This document shows positions 25,082-34,465 of a stretch of DNA of 64,000 nucleotides, piece by piece. This DNA is from Pseudomonadota bacterium (lineage in GTDB: Bacteria > Chloroflexota > UBA5177 > JAJPKF01), in the NCBI GenBank assembly GCA_021323865.1, contig JAJPKF010000020.1, positions 124,001-188,000 on the forward strand. Reading direction: 5' to 3'. Below the pieces are notes generated by a model. That model was not told the origin of the DNA. It saw only the letters and a list, made by a program, of their open reading frames with translations, and searched no databases. The translations under genes and the position numbers were made by a program. Positions within the stretch are counted from its first letter, which is position 1. Every line of letters begins with the position of its first letter.

Positions 25082-26650
25082 CTAATGCTTGAAGTGACGC
25101 AAACCGGTGAAAATCATGGCCATGCCGGCCTGATTGGCCACGTCAATCGACTCCCGATCGCGGATTGAGCCGCCAGGCTGGATCACCGCGGTGACCCCGG
25201 CCGCCGCGGCCCGCTCGAGCCCATCCGGAAAGGGGAAGTAGGCATCGGAGCCCAACACGCTCTCATGGGATCGATCTCCAGCCATTCGACAGGCAAGCTC
25301 CACGGCATTGACGCGGCTCATCTGGCCGGCGCCCACCCCAACCAGCGCCAGCTGCTTGGCCAGTACGATGGCGTTCGACTTCACATGTTTCACGGCCCGC
25401 CAAGCGAAAATGAGATCGGTAAGCTCGTCGAGGGTCGGCTCTCGCTGCGTGACCACGTGCATGGTCCCCTGGGGGTCGGTCACCACGTTCCGACTCTGCA
25501 CGAGGAACCCACCGTCAATTCGCTTGAAGTCGAGTGGCGCGTAGAGCAGGGATGAGTCACCCTTTGGAGACGCGGATTGCGTCCGTATGGTCAGCAACCG
25601 GATGGACTTCTTGCGGCTGAGCACCTTTAGCGCCTCGTCCTCGAAGGCCGGAGCCATCACCGCCTCGAAGTAAACGCCGACCACCGCGTTCGCCGTCTCC
25701 TCATCGACCGGCCTATTGAAGGCCACGATACCGCCGTACGCGGCAGCCGGGTCGCCGTTGTAGGCCTTGGTGTACGCCTCCAGCACCGATTTGCCCGCGG
25801 CTATCCCGGTAGGGTTGGTGTGCTTGACGATGGCGACGGCCGGCGCCGCGAAGTCACGAACCATGGACCAGGCGCTGTCGAGGTCGAGATAGTTGTTGAA
25901 GGACAATTCTTTGCCGTGCAGCTGCGAAGCACCAGCCACCGTAGCGGATATGGCATTCCCGAGCTGGGGTGGTCGATCTGTGTAAAGCGCGGCTCGCTGA
26001 TGCAGGTTCTCGCCGTACCGGAGATCCTGCAGCTTGCTCATGGAGACGCTGATGCGGGCAGGAAACGGCTCTCCCGACCAGCGCGCCGTCCAGGCAGCGA
26101 TGTAGGAGTCGTAGGCGGCAGTGATCGCGAAGGCCTTCGCAGCCAGGCGCCGCCGAGTCTTTTCTCGAACGGCACTGTAGCGCATGAGCTCCGCAAGGAC
26201 ATCCTCGTAGTCATCCGGGTCCGCGAGCACCACTACGTCGGAGGCATTCTTTGCCGCCGCCCGGAGCAGGGCAGGACCGCCGATGTCGATGCTTTCGACC
26301 ACCGCGGACTCATCCTCCGCAGACGCGTGAAGGGCTTCCGCGAAGGGGTAGAGGTTAACGACTACGACGTCAATCAGCCCAATGCCATGTTCTTCAAGCA
26401 CAGCGCGATCGTCCGCGTGGTCTCGTCGCGCGAGTATTCCGCCGTGGATCGCCGGGTGGAGGGTCTTGACACGGCCTGCCAGAATCTCGGGAAAGCGGGT
26501 AACATCCGAGATCCGGGTTGCCTTTAGGCCGGCCTCCTCGATCTGGCGGTATGTCCCGTCAGTGGCGAGCAGCTCACATCCCAGCTCCCGCAGTCCGGTC
26601 GCCAGATCCACGAGCCCACGCCGGTCGTGGACGCTCAGCAACGCCCGCAT
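25082..26650 (-). CDS. purH: bifunctional AICAR transformylase / IMP cyclohydrolase
   Basis: This 522-aa enzyme carries out the last two steps of IMP synthesis. The N-terminal MGS-like cyclohydrolase domain has ALLSVHDRRGLV, VKTLHPAIHGGIL and NLYPF. The AICAR-binding domain has LRYGENLHQRAALY, the KELSFNNYLDLD motif, IVKHTNPTGIA and HVKSNAIVLA. It ends with the family's RHFKH tail. The ATG at 26650 gives the usual MRALLS start; an in-frame TTG at 26677 would add nine residues. It lies 30 bp behind a small membrane-protein gene downstream of smc. Confidence 0.96.
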   Translation of the reverse strand: MRALLSVHDRRGLVDLATGLRELGCELLATDGTYRQIEEAGLKATRISDVTRFPEILAGRVKTLHPAIHGGILARRDHADDRAVLEEHGIGLIDVVVVNLYPFAEALHASAEDESAVVESIDIGGPALLRAAAKNASDVVVLADPDDYEDVLAELMRYSAVREKTRRRLAAKAFAITAAYDSYIAAWTARWSGEPFPARISVSMSKLQDLRYGENLHQRAALYTDRPPQLGNAISATVAGASQLHGKELSFNNYLDLDSAWSMVRDFAAPAVAIVKHTNPTGIAAGKSVLEAYTKAYNGDPAAAYGGIVAFNRPVDEETANAVVGVYFEAVMAPAFEDEALKVLSRKKSIRLLTIRTQSASPKGDSSLLYAPLDFKRIDGGFLVQSRNVVTDPQGTMHVVTQREPTLDELTDLIFAWRAVKHVKSNAIVLAKQLALVGVGAGQMSRVNAVELACRMAGDRSHESVLGSDAYFPFPDGLERAAAAGVTAVIQPGGSIRDRESIDVANQAGMAMIFTGLRHFKH

Positions 26651-26680
26651 CCGCCCCTCGTCCCCCAGGATTGACAACCA

Positions 26681-27037
26681 TTATTGCGCTTTCGTCCGCA
26701 ACCATTGCGCAGCAAGCACGGTTTCCGCCACTGCATCCAATAGGTAGATGCGACTGATCCGCCCGCGAGCCACGTAGATGATGTCGCTTGCGCCCAGGGC
26801 CACGCAGGCGCCGAGACCAAGAGTCCGGGGTGTGTCAGAGGCGGGTGAGCTTGATCGAAACAGCGCCAGCCCAACCACAGTAATCAAGGCCCCCATCGTC
26901 TTGACCAGCCAGCGATCTACCTTGGGCCCAGAAATCGCCTCAAATGTGCGCATGGAGAGGATCGGCCAGATCCCTGTGAGGACGTAGTAAATGCCCTGGA
27001 TTCTTGTGGGTGGCGCTGCCGTCCATCGCGAGACCAC
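26681..27037 (-). CDS. small conserved membrane protein
   Basis: This 118-aa protein has three or four hydrophobic segments (around IYYVLTGIWPIL, VKTMGALITVVGLALF, GLGACVALGASDIIYVA and YLLDAVAETVLAAQWL). The pattern Q-G-I-Y-Y-x-L-T-G-I-W-P followed by GPKVDRWLVKT recurs in uncharacterised bacterial membrane proteins. The GTG at 27037 is preferred because GAGG lies 5 nt upstream and it clears the smc stop by 28 bp. The function is unknown; its place between smc and purH looks incidental. Confidence 0.72.
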   Translation of the reverse strand: MVSRWTAAPPTRIQGIYYVLTGIWPILSMRTFEAISGPKVDRWLVKTMGALITVVGLALFRSSSPASDTPRTLGLGACVALGASDIIYVARGRISRIYLLDAVAETVLAAQWLRTKAQ

Positions 27038-27065
27038 GTGTACCTCTGAACACTTGCTCGGTCGG

Positions 27066-30000
27066 TCAAGCCTGGGCGACCGCCTCATCCAACCGGAGGG
27101 ACAGCGCCCGGCTGCCCACCTCTTCGTCAAGAACAATGCCGTAAAGGGAATTGGCTGCCGCCATGGTGCCGCGATTGTGGGTGACCACAACGAACTGCGT
27201 GTCAGCAGAAAGCTCACGGAGCACACCGACGTAGCGATCGACATTAGTCTCATCGAGTGCAGCGTCAACCTCATCCAAGACGCAGAACGGCGGGGGCGCT
27301 GCGGCGACGAGGGAAAAGAGAAATGCGCCGGCAACCAGAGTCCGCTCGCCGCCCGAGAGTGCGTTGACGTCCCTCGACCGCTTGCCAGGAAGCTGCGCGA
27401 TGACCTCGACCGATTCTTGCTCGTCGGCACTGTCGAGCAAGAGCTCGGCATCTCCACCGTCGAAGATCTGGCGGAAGAATCGACCGAAGAGGTCGTTGAC
27501 GCGGAGGAATGTCATCCGGAAGCGCCGCCTCACTTCCCGGTCCGCCTCACGTAGTAGCAATTCGAGCTGTTCCGCCGCCGCCTCAAGATCAGCAAGCTGC
27601 TCCTGGAGGCTGTCCCGCCTCTGCTCCAGCGCGGTGAGCTCCTCGCGCACTCCAGGATCGACGTCCTCTCCTTGTTCGGCCTTGATCCGGAGCCGGCGAA
27701 TGTCCAGATCACTGAGGCGCTCCTCGGTCTCGGGTGGAGGGAGCGTCTGGGGAGAACAGTTTAGGTCAGCGAGGCACTCACTTTCGAGCGTTTCGATCTC
27801 CGCCTCCAGCTGGTCGATTCGCGAGAGAATGCGCTGACGCTGGGCGACGGCAGCTTCGACCGAGCGGTGCAGCTCGTCCATCCTGGGAGCGATGTCGTCT
27901 GGCGGTTGGGTGAGGTCGGGGGTCTCGGCGAGCTCCCGTTCCGCATCCTTTACCGCAAGGCGGAGCCGTTCGATGTCTGCCTCGAGCGCGGCCGTACGGC
28001 GCTGCGCCTCTTCTGCCTGGCCGACAGCTGCGGCTATCCGAGCCTCCAGACGGTCACGGGTCTGCCGGTTGACCGCGACGATCTGCCGCAGCCGGGCGAT
28101 CTCCTCCTCCTCCAAGGCAGACTGCCTTTCAAGAAGACGCGCGTCGTCCTGCGTGGCTCGCATGGCTGCCGTTTGCCGATCAAGCTCCTGGGCAGTCTCC
28201 GACCGGCCCTGATCCGCTTGCGCTTCCTCCTCACTGATGACCTGAAGCGCCCTGGTCTCACGCTCCTCGGCCGCCCCAGCCTCTCGAATGGCGGCCTCCA
28301 ATTCCGTCTGAGACTCGACTAACTGGCTCAGGCGGATCGTGAGTGACTCGATCTCGACCTGAACGGCGGTGGCCTCTCTCCGGGCTGCATGCTCCCGGTC
28401 GGCATGGTCTCTGAGGTTGGCGACCGCCTGCGCATGACGGAGCCGCCCCTGCTCTTCGGCCCTCTGAGTCGCTTCATGGCGCTCGTGCGCTGCTTGGAGC
28501 CGGAGCTCAATGGCCTCGGCTTCCGCGCTGGCCGCGACCAGCTCCTGCGCGACAGATTGGATGGCGGCCTCTCTTCTCACTGCGGCTCCGGTTTCCGGAG
28601 AAGGAGAGTGTAGCGCTCCCGGCTCCCGCAAGAACCCTTCGGGGTTCAGAAGCCGGAGTGGGGGATGGCCAGCCTTGTGTCCGGGCAATTCGGACACCAG
28701 CTGCCAGCACCGGTCCAGATCCGGCTCGTCGAGTAGCAGCGAGCTGCGAAGCGTGCCCGCGAACAGGGACGCCTGCTCGTCGAGGGATACGAGGTCCGAC
28801 ATCCAACCGACAATCCGGATACCGGCATGCCGAAGGATGGCCGTGATCTCTTGCCTCCACTCGTCCGGGACGGGAAGAACCGCACGAGCACCGGCCCGCT
28901 CCGGCGCTTCGGCAAGGAGGCTATCGCTGAGATCGGCAAGGAGAGCCGCCACCGGCGCAGCCAGGGTCGGAGAGATGGAAAGGAACTCAACCAGCGTCGG
29001 ACCGGCCGTATCCGGTCGGGAGGCGACGAGATCAATTCGGCGACTCGTGAGCTCCTCGATCGTCCTTTCCGTCTCGGCATGCCGTCGTTCCACTTCGCGG
29101 GTTTCCGACCTGGCTCGTTGCAGATCCTCCTCAAGAGCTGCGTAGCGTGTCACCGCTTCCGCGAGAGCCGCCTCGGCTTGAGTCCGGTCCTGCTCAATTG
29201 ATTCGAGGACTCGGTCAGCCTCTTGCTGTCTTGCGTGGAACTCGACAAGGAGTCCCGAGAACTCGGCATGCATGGAACGCGAGTCCTTCAGCCGGCTTTG
29301 CAGGCGGTCGCCTTCGACCCGAAAATTGTGCGCCGATGCCGCTGCATCGACCCGACGGCGGCGAATCTCGTGAAGGGCTGCTTCCCTTTCGATGACTTGC
29401 TCGCGTAACCGGTTCACGATCGTCTCCAAGCCGGCCGACCGTCGCTGCAGATCTTGCAATCGGGAGCGAAGCTCGCTCGCGCGTCGTGCCGCCGTGTCCA
29501 CCGCCTGCTCGGTGGGCGCAACGCTGACTCCTGCAAGCTCGGACCGCAAGGCAGCCATCGTGTCGTTCTCCCTCGCCTGAGTCTCCAGGGCCATGGATAG
29601 CGCGTCCTCCGCGCTCTTGAGCAGGTATCGGGCTTCAAGCGCCCGACTGCGTGCCTGCTCCCGTTCCCGCTGCGCCGCCTGGGCCTCTGCACGGGCCGCC
29701 TCGGCCCGCACGCCCAGATCCTCCAAGTCTCTTCGACGCGCTACGATGTCGCTGTCGAGGGCATCGCGCTCTGAAGCAGCCTGCCTCAACTCCATAGTCA
29801 GGAGACCCCATCGGAGCGCATATTCGCGAGTCAATGCGGCATGGAGTACATCCCGCGCCCGGAGCGCGCTCTCCGCGATACTGTTCTGTCGTCGCAGTAG
29901 CCGGAGGCGAGGCTCGATCTCCTCGAGGATGAGATAGGCCTGGGACATGTTCTGACGGGTCTGAGTGAGGCGTGACGCGGTCTCGGCACGACGAGCCTCA

Positions 30001-30509
30001 TAGGGCGCGACCCCGGCGACCGCGGCGAGATAGGTTCGCCGCTCGGCTCCCTTCACACTGAGCACCGAATCGACAAGCCCCTGGCCCACGATGAGGTGGC
30101 CGCCGGCGTCCAAACCTGCGGCCCGCACAACATCAATCAGGTCGCGTAGACGCACGCGATACCCATTGACGAGATACTCGGCGTCGCCCGACCGGAACAG
30201 TCGTCTGCTGAGCTGCGCCTCGGACCCATCGACGGGAAGCCAGCGCGTTTCGTTGTCGAGCAGCAGGTTGACCTCGGCGATTCCGGAAGGACGGCGACGC
30301 GAAGAGCCGGCGAAGATCACATCCTCCGACCGCCGTCCGCGGAGGTCTCTCATCGACTGCTCTCCGAGGACCCACCGGAGTCCGTCGACGATATTGCTCT
30401 TGCCGCTGCCGTTGGCTCCCACGATCGCCGTGATGCCTTCGGCGAAGTCGATTCGGGTGGGGACGGCGAAGGTCTTGAAACCAGCCAGTTCTAGGGAGCG
30501 AAGGCGCAG
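27066..30509 (-). CDS. smc: chromosome segregation protein SMC (probable CTG start)
   Basis: This 1147-aa SMC ATPase folds and segregates the chromosome with ScpA/ScpB. It has Walker A VGANGSGKSN at about 30-39, two long coiled-coil arms, a hinge around residues 500-640, the signature NALSGGERTLVAGA and Walker B FCVLDEVDAALDE near the C terminus. The expected N terminus aligns as LRLRSLELAGFKTF, where the first codon is CTG at 30507-30509. The nearest in-frame ATG/GTG/TTG upstream is GTG 30662, which would add about 51 residues unlike the family. It diverges from the membrane/lytic enzyme genes. Confidence 0.94.
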   Translation of the reverse strand: MRLRSLELAGFKTFAVPTRIDFAEGITAIVGANGSGKSNIVDGLRWVLGEQSMRDLRGRRSEDVIFAGSSRRRPSGIAEVNLLLDNETRWLPVDGSEAQLSRRLFRSGDAEYLVNGYRVRLRDLIDVVRAAGLDAGGHLIVGQGLVDSVLSVKGAERRTYLAAVAGVAPYEARRAETASRLTQTRQNMSQAYLILEEIEPRLRLLRRQNSIAESALRARDVLHAALTREYALRWGLLTMELRQAASERDALDSDIVARRRDLEDLGVRAEAARAEAQAAQREREQARSRALEARYLLKSAEDALSMALETQARENDTMAALRSELAGVSVAPTEQAVDTAARRASELRSRLQDLQRRSAGLETIVNRLREQVIEREAALHEIRRRRVDAAASAHNFRVEGDRLQSRLKDSRSMHAEFSGLLVEFHARQQEADRVLESIEQDRTQAEAALAEAVTRYAALEEDLQRARSETREVERRHAETERTIEELTSRRIDLVASRPDTAGPTLVEFLSISPTLAAPVAALLADLSDSLLAEAPERAGARAVLPVPDEWRQEITAILRHAGIRIVGWMSDLVSLDEQASLFAGTLRSSLLLDEPDLDRCWQLVSELPGHKAGHPPLRLLNPEGFLREPGALHSPSPETGAAVRREAAIQSVAQELVAASAEAEAIELRLQAAHERHEATQRAEEQGRLRHAQAVANLRDHADREHAARREATAVQVEIESLTIRLSQLVESQTELEAAIREAGAAEERETRALQVISEEEAQADQGRSETAQELDRQTAAMRATQDDARLLERQSALEEEEIARLRQIVAVNRQTRDRLEARIAAAVGQAEEAQRRTAALEADIERLRLAVKDAERELAETPDLTQPPDDIAPRMDELHRSVEAAVAQRQRILSRIDQLEAEIETLESECLADLNCSPQTLPPPETEERLSDLDIRRLRIKAEQGEDVDPGVREELTALEQRRDSLQEQLADLEAAAEQLELLLREADREVRRRFRMTFLRVNDLFGRFFRQIFDGGDAELLLDSADEQESVEVIAQLPGKRSRDVNALSGGERTLVAGAFLFSLVAAAPPPFCVLDEVDAALDETNVDRYVGVLRELSADTQFVVVTHNRGTMAAANSLYGIVLDEEVGSRALSLRLDEAVAQA

Positions 30510-30591
30510 TCTACACGTCCCAACCCGTTGATCACCCCATGGTAGACTGGCCGTGCAAAAGCCGCCTTCCGAAGCGCCACTGTGAGGCGAT

Positions 30592-30933
30592 CTGGGTGGG
30601 GGGACGGCTCTGGAACCCGAACGCTCGGAGATAGTTCTGCGCGATCGCCCTTCAGTTGACACCCGGCGGGGAATACTTCGGGCAGCGGCCACCGCCGCCG
30701 GCCTCCTCTTCGTGCTATTGGTGGCGATGTTCATCGCGGCCAACGTGACTCAGGCGACCACGCCGGCTCCGACCCCAACACCCACGCTGCCGGTATTGGC
30801 GACGCCGCCCAGACTGACCATCACACCGGTGCCCACTCGTCGCCCGGGCGCAAGGGCGACTCCGCATGGCACTCGAGCACGACCGAAGTCGACATCGACA
30901 ATCACCAGAGCACGCTCGACGCCAACGCGCTAG
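30592..30933 (+). CDS. small Pro/Thr-rich single-pass membrane protein
   Basis: The frame after the TGA at 30583-30585 encodes a basic N-terminal stretch (DTRRGILR), one membrane segment (LLFVLLVAMFIAANV), a Thr/Pro-rich external linker (TTPAPTPTPTLP) and a basic Ser/Thr-rich tail, ending TAG 30931-30933. This is a coherent topology, but the first canonical start (GTG 30712) is inside the membrane segment. CTG at 30592 or 30610 could start it. It ends 4 bp before the lytic-transglycosylase ATG, so the pair may be co-transcribed and act in the cell wall. The function is unknown. Confidence 0.45.
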   Translation: MGGGTALEPERSEIVLRDRPSVDTRRGILRAAATAAGLLFVLLVAMFIAANVTQATTPAPTPTPTLPVLATPPRLTITPVPTRRPGARATPHGTRARPKSTSTITRARSTPTR

Positions 30934-30937
30934 TAGC

Positions 30938-32509
30938 ATGCGCTGGCTCGGTTGTTTTGCCGTTGCCTCCTTCATTGGCCTTTCCAGCCTGACCGGAGTG
31001 CGGGCACAGTCGCCGCCCACCTGCGCCTGTCTCCCATCCCAAGCAGCCACTGCGGCCGCGTTTGATCTCGCCGGCGTTGGCCGCCTGGGACGCGGATATC
31101 CGCACCTGCCGCGGATTGGTGTCGATAGTGCCATCGTCCCGCCCACCCTGCTCAAGGCGATCGGCTGGGTTGAAAGCAACTGGCGGCAATTTACGGCTGC
31201 CGGAGTCCCGCTGCTGAGCTATGACTACGGCTACGGCATCATGCAGATCACGTCAGGCATGGCGGGCGCCTTCGGCGATCCGGTTGGCAGTCTGAGCATG
31301 CCGACCCAGGCGCACGTGGGAGGAGACTACATTTTCAACATCGCCTATGGTGCCCGGATGTTGGCGCAGGACTTTCTGGCTGCTCCCGCCATCGGTCATC
31401 GCGACCCGACCGTCCTGGAAGATTGGTATTACGCCGTTTGGGCTTACAACGGGTGGGGTTGGATCAACAATCCGAACAACCCTATTTACTCGTATGAGGG
31501 CAATCCCGGGCAGGATCCGGAGAACTTTCCGTATCAGTACCGCGTCTACTACTGGGTTCAGCACCCACCCCTAGACGCTTCTGGTCATCCGCTCTGGCCG
31601 CCCATGAAGGTGTCGCTGCCAAGCCGGCACAAGATCGGCGACAATCCTCATGCCATTCGGCTCCGGCACGTTCATCACGAGATTCCCCACATCTACGGTG
31701 CGACCTACGACGTCCCCTCCGGCCTGACTGAGATGCGTTCAGGTCGTGCAGCCGTCGTGCATGTGCGGGTCTACAACACAAGTGGCGTGCCCTGGAAACC
31801 CAGCGGCAGCCCCGCATTCGGGCTCATGTACCACTGGGTCCACTCGGCAGACCGAGGCAATCCCCGGTTCGATCCGCATCTCGGGGGGATTGACCTCTTT
31901 GACGGATCGCCGACAATGATCCACCGGAATGTCCCTGTAGGTGGGTCAATCCGGCTGCGCGTTCGGGTTCAGGCGCCTTCCCTTACCGGCAACCTGACTC
32001 TGGCCTGGGACATGGTAGGTCGATCCCCTGGATGGTTCAGCTACAACGGGGTGCCACCCGGGTTTCAAGGCATTCACGTCGTGTCTCCGTCGGACGCGAT
32101 TCCTCCGTACAAGGACCCTGGACCTCCGCGTTACTTCAGCCGTCCGCATGACTGGTTCGTGACGCTTACCTCCGCTCCGGTGGCCTCAGTTCTGACCCCC
32201 GGGGAGCCATATAGCGAGACCGTCTTGCTGTTCAATCCGGGAGGGACAGCCTGGGGGAGCCGCTACCGGCTTCAACTATTGGGGAAGAGGCAGGCGGTGG
32301 CTCTGCCGGTGAGCCATCTTGCTCCTTGCCGAATATTGCCGGTCACGATCAGCGGCAACGCGCCGCGGAGAGTGGGTGGTCACGACCTGCGCTGGCGCAT
32401 GGTAGGGCCCAACGGGCGGCCCTTCGGGGCGACGATTCATGTCCGATTCAAGGTCGTAAAGCAAGGCTCCAAGCGGCTACGACGGGCGAGAATTTTGTCA
32501 ATCGCTTGA
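30938..32509 (+). CDS. secreted SLT-type lytic transglycosylase-like protein
   Basis: This 523-aa protein has a cleavable signal peptide (about 1-24, ending VRAQ). The SLT/lysozyme-like domain (about 55-230) has IGWVESNWRQF with the likely catalytic Glu, the YGYGIMQIT motif and AYNGWGWIN. Roughly 290 further residues form Ig-like beta domains, the first starting near VRVYNTSGVPW and the second near ETVLLFNPGGTAW. Such enzymes cleave the peptidoglycan glycan strand outside the membrane. The ATG at 30938 is chosen for the signal peptide; the longer frame from 30866 is not needed. Confidence 0.85.
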   Translation: MRWLGCFAVASFIGLSSLTGVRAQSPPTCACLPSQAATAAAFDLAGVGRLGRGYPHLPRIGVDSAIVPPTLLKAIGWVESNWRQFTAAGVPLLSYDYGYGIMQITSGMAGAFGDPVGSLSMPTQAHVGGDYIFNIAYGARMLAQDFLAAPAIGHRDPTVLEDWYYAVWAYNGWGWINNPNNPIYSYEGNPGQDPENFPYQYRVYYWVQHPPLDASGHPLWPPMKVSLPSRHKIGDNPHAIRLRHVHHEIPHIYGATYDVPSGLTEMRSGRAAVVHVRVYNTSGVPWKPSGSPAFGLMYHWVHSADRGNPRFDPHLGGIDLFDGSPTMIHRNVPVGGSIRLRVRVQAPSLTGNLTLAWDMVGRSPGWFSYNGVPPGFQGIHVVSPSDAIPPYKDPGPPRYFSRPHDWFVTLTSAPVASVLTPGEPYSETVLLFNPGGTAWGSRYRLQLLGKRQAVALPVSHLAPCRILPVTISGNAPRRVGGHDLRWRMVGPNGRPFGATIHVRFKVVKQGSKRLRRARILSIA

Positions 32510-32515
32510 TATAAT
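32507..32515 (+). promoter_or_regulatory. extended -10 promoter for yebC
   Basis: TGATATAAT is a perfect extended -10 (TGnTATAAT). It overlaps the stop codon of the upstream gene and lies 62 nt before the yebC ATG. No good -35 is seen, as expected for an extended -10. Confidence 0.55.
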
Positions 32516-32576
32516 CCGCAAGATAAGCGTATAGGCCGTATTGGCGGTTCTACGCGTAGTAGGGAGGCCGCTTCGG

Positions 32577-33323
32577 ATGTCGGGTCACTCCAAGTGGGCC
32601 CAGATAAAGCGCCAGAAGGGCGCGGCCGACGCCAAGCGGGGGCAGCTCTTTACCAAGCTCGGGCGAGAGCTCACGGTAGCGGCCCGAGAGGGCGCGGATC
32701 CCGCCGGCAACAGCCGTCTCCGCATGGCCATACAACGTGCCCGAGAAGCGAACATGCCGCACGACACCATCGAGCGAGCGATCAAGCGTGGCTCGGGCGG
32801 TGGCGAGGGCGTTCACTATCAAGAGATCAGCTACGAGGGCTACGGTCCGGGCGGCGCCGCCGTTCTGGTCCATGCGATGACCGACAACCGCAATCGCGCG
32901 GCGGCTGAGATTCGCAGCGTGTTTACCCGGAACGGTGGGAATCTCGGTGAAACCGGCTGTGTCAGCTGGCTGTTCGAGCCCAAGGGAGCTATCACGGTCG
33001 AGACGGATGGTCATGATCCCGACGAGCTTGCCCTGACTGCGATTGATGCGGGCGCCGACGACGTCCAAGTCGGCGACGGCGTAGTCGAGATTTACACTGA
33101 TCCCTCCAAACTGGATGAAGTGCGAGAGCGGTTAGAGGGGGCGAAGATGCCCGTCGCTCAGGCTGAGATGCAGATGATCCCCAAGACGACGGTGGATCTG
33201 GACGAACGCTCCGCCGAACAGGCGTTCCGACTGGTAGAGCGGCTTGAAGAGCTGGAAGACGTCCAAGACGTCTTTACGAATACGGAACTCTCAGATGAGG
33301 TGGCCGCCAGGTTAGTGGGGTGA
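32577..33323 (+). CDS. YebC/PmpR family DNA-binding regulator
   Basis: This 248-aa member of the YebC family (transcriptional regulators, with translation roles reported for some) opens with the canonical MSGHSKWAQIKRQKGAAD. It also has ANMPHDTIERAIKRGSG, YEGYGPGGAA and the C-terminal EDVQDVFTN. The ATG at 32577 gives the family start, with GGGAGG about 8 nt upstream. It overlaps the AI-2E permease start (GTGA). Confidence 0.95.
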   Translation: MSGHSKWAQIKRQKGAADAKRGQLFTKLGRELTVAAREGADPAGNSRLRMAIQRAREANMPHDTIERAIKRGSGGGEGVHYQEISYEGYGPGGAAVLVHAMTDNRNRAAAEIRSVFTRNGGNLGETGCVSWLFEPKGAITVETDGHDPDELALTAIDAGADDVQVGDGVVEIYTDPSKLDEVRERLEGAKMPVAQAEMQMIPKTTVDLDERSAEQAFRLVERLEELEDVQDVFTNTELSDEVAARLVG

Positions 33324-34465
33324 CAACCTCCCACCGGCCCGAGACCGAGCCGCTCCCAAAGCCGGGCGCACCATTCACGGTGCGGGCGGTGCCGCTCTCG
33401 AACACGGCCAAATGGATCATTCTCATCGCATGCATCCTTGTGGCCATCGTATTCCTGGTCCACATCCGGTCTATCCTCTACCCGTTTGTCTGGGCCATCC
33501 TGGCGGCCTACATTCTGACGCCGCCTGTCAACTTCGTCAACCGGAACCTCGCCATACCGCGATTTCTGGTAGTCCTGTTGCTCTACGTGGTCGTTCTGTC
33601 GGTCGTCATTGTGGCCTCGAGGTATCTATTTCCGTGGCTCTCCAACCAGATCACCTTCTTTGTCGAGGACCTTCCCAAATTGGAGGGCGCCTTGATCAGC
33701 AAGGTCGGCCCGCGGCCCCTCGGAATCGACATCAATCAGCTGGTCACGCAGCTCGCCGACAACCTCAACGGCCTAACAGGGAATCCGAGGAGTGCCGTGA
33801 AGCTCCTCGCCAGCGCCTTCAGCACCACCATCCGCGTGCTGTTGTTCCTGTTCTCGACCTTCTATTTACTCATGGACGGCCCGCGGATTCGGCGGTCGCT
33901 CGTCCGTCTCGTGCCGCGCGTCTACCGGCCTGAGATCATGCAGCTTGCGGCTCAGATCAACTCCACCTGGACCCAATACATCCGAGGGGAGCTCGTGCTC
34001 TTCGCCATCATGAGCTCGGCTAGCTTCATCGGGCTAGAAATTCTGCGGGTACCGGGGGCCGTGCCGCTCGCTCTCGCAACGGGACTGCTGGAGCTGCTTC
34101 CCATCGTGGGGCCGATCACCGCGGGTGCGCTCGCCGTCAGTGTCGCGTACCTCAACGGCACGAACCCCTTCGGCTGGGGCCAGATTACGTACGGCATTGT
34201 CGTTGCGGTCATGTACTTCCTCCTCAGGGAGACGGAGGATTACGTCGTGGTGCCGAGGGTTCTGGGACGAGCGGTCAAGCTTCACCCGCTCATCGTTCTG
34301 TTCGCATTGGCGTCGGGCGGCGTTATCTTTGGTCTCTTCGGCCTTCTGATCGCAGTCCCAGTGGCGGCCAGTTTGAAGATCATCAGCGCGTACCTCTTCG
34401 ACAAACTCGTCGCCCAGCCGCCGCAGTTCTTGGAGATCCACGCAGTGAGAACCGATGATCCCTAA
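33320..34465 (+). CDS. AI-2E family transporter (UPF0118/PerM)
   Basis: This 381-aa integral membrane protein has about eight segments. It carries the UPF0118 features ILYPFVWAILAAYILTPPV, LLELLPIVGPITAGALAV near residues 255-272 and the C-terminal HPLIVLFALASGG...FGLLIAVPVAA. The family contains exporters and ion antiporters; an AI-2 role should not be assumed. The GTG start overlaps the yebC stop. Confidence 0.92.
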   Translation: MTTSHRPETEPLPKPGAPFTVRAVPLSNTAKWIILIACILVAIVFLVHIRSILYPFVWAILAAYILTPPVNFVNRNLAIPRFLVVLLLYVVVLSVVIVASRYLFPWLSNQITFFVEDLPKLEGALISKVGPRPLGIDINQLVTQLADNLNGLTGNPRSAVKLLASAFSTTIRVLLFLFSTFYLLMDGPRIRRSLVRLVPRVYRPEIMQLAAQINSTWTQYIRGELVLFAIMSSASFIGLEILRVPGAVPLALATGLLELLPIVGPITAGALAVSVAYLNGTNPFGWGQITYGIVVAVMYFLLRETEDYVVVPRVLGRAVKLHPLIVLFALASGGVIFGLFGLLIAVPVAASLKIISAYLFDKLVAQPPQFLEIHAVRTDDP

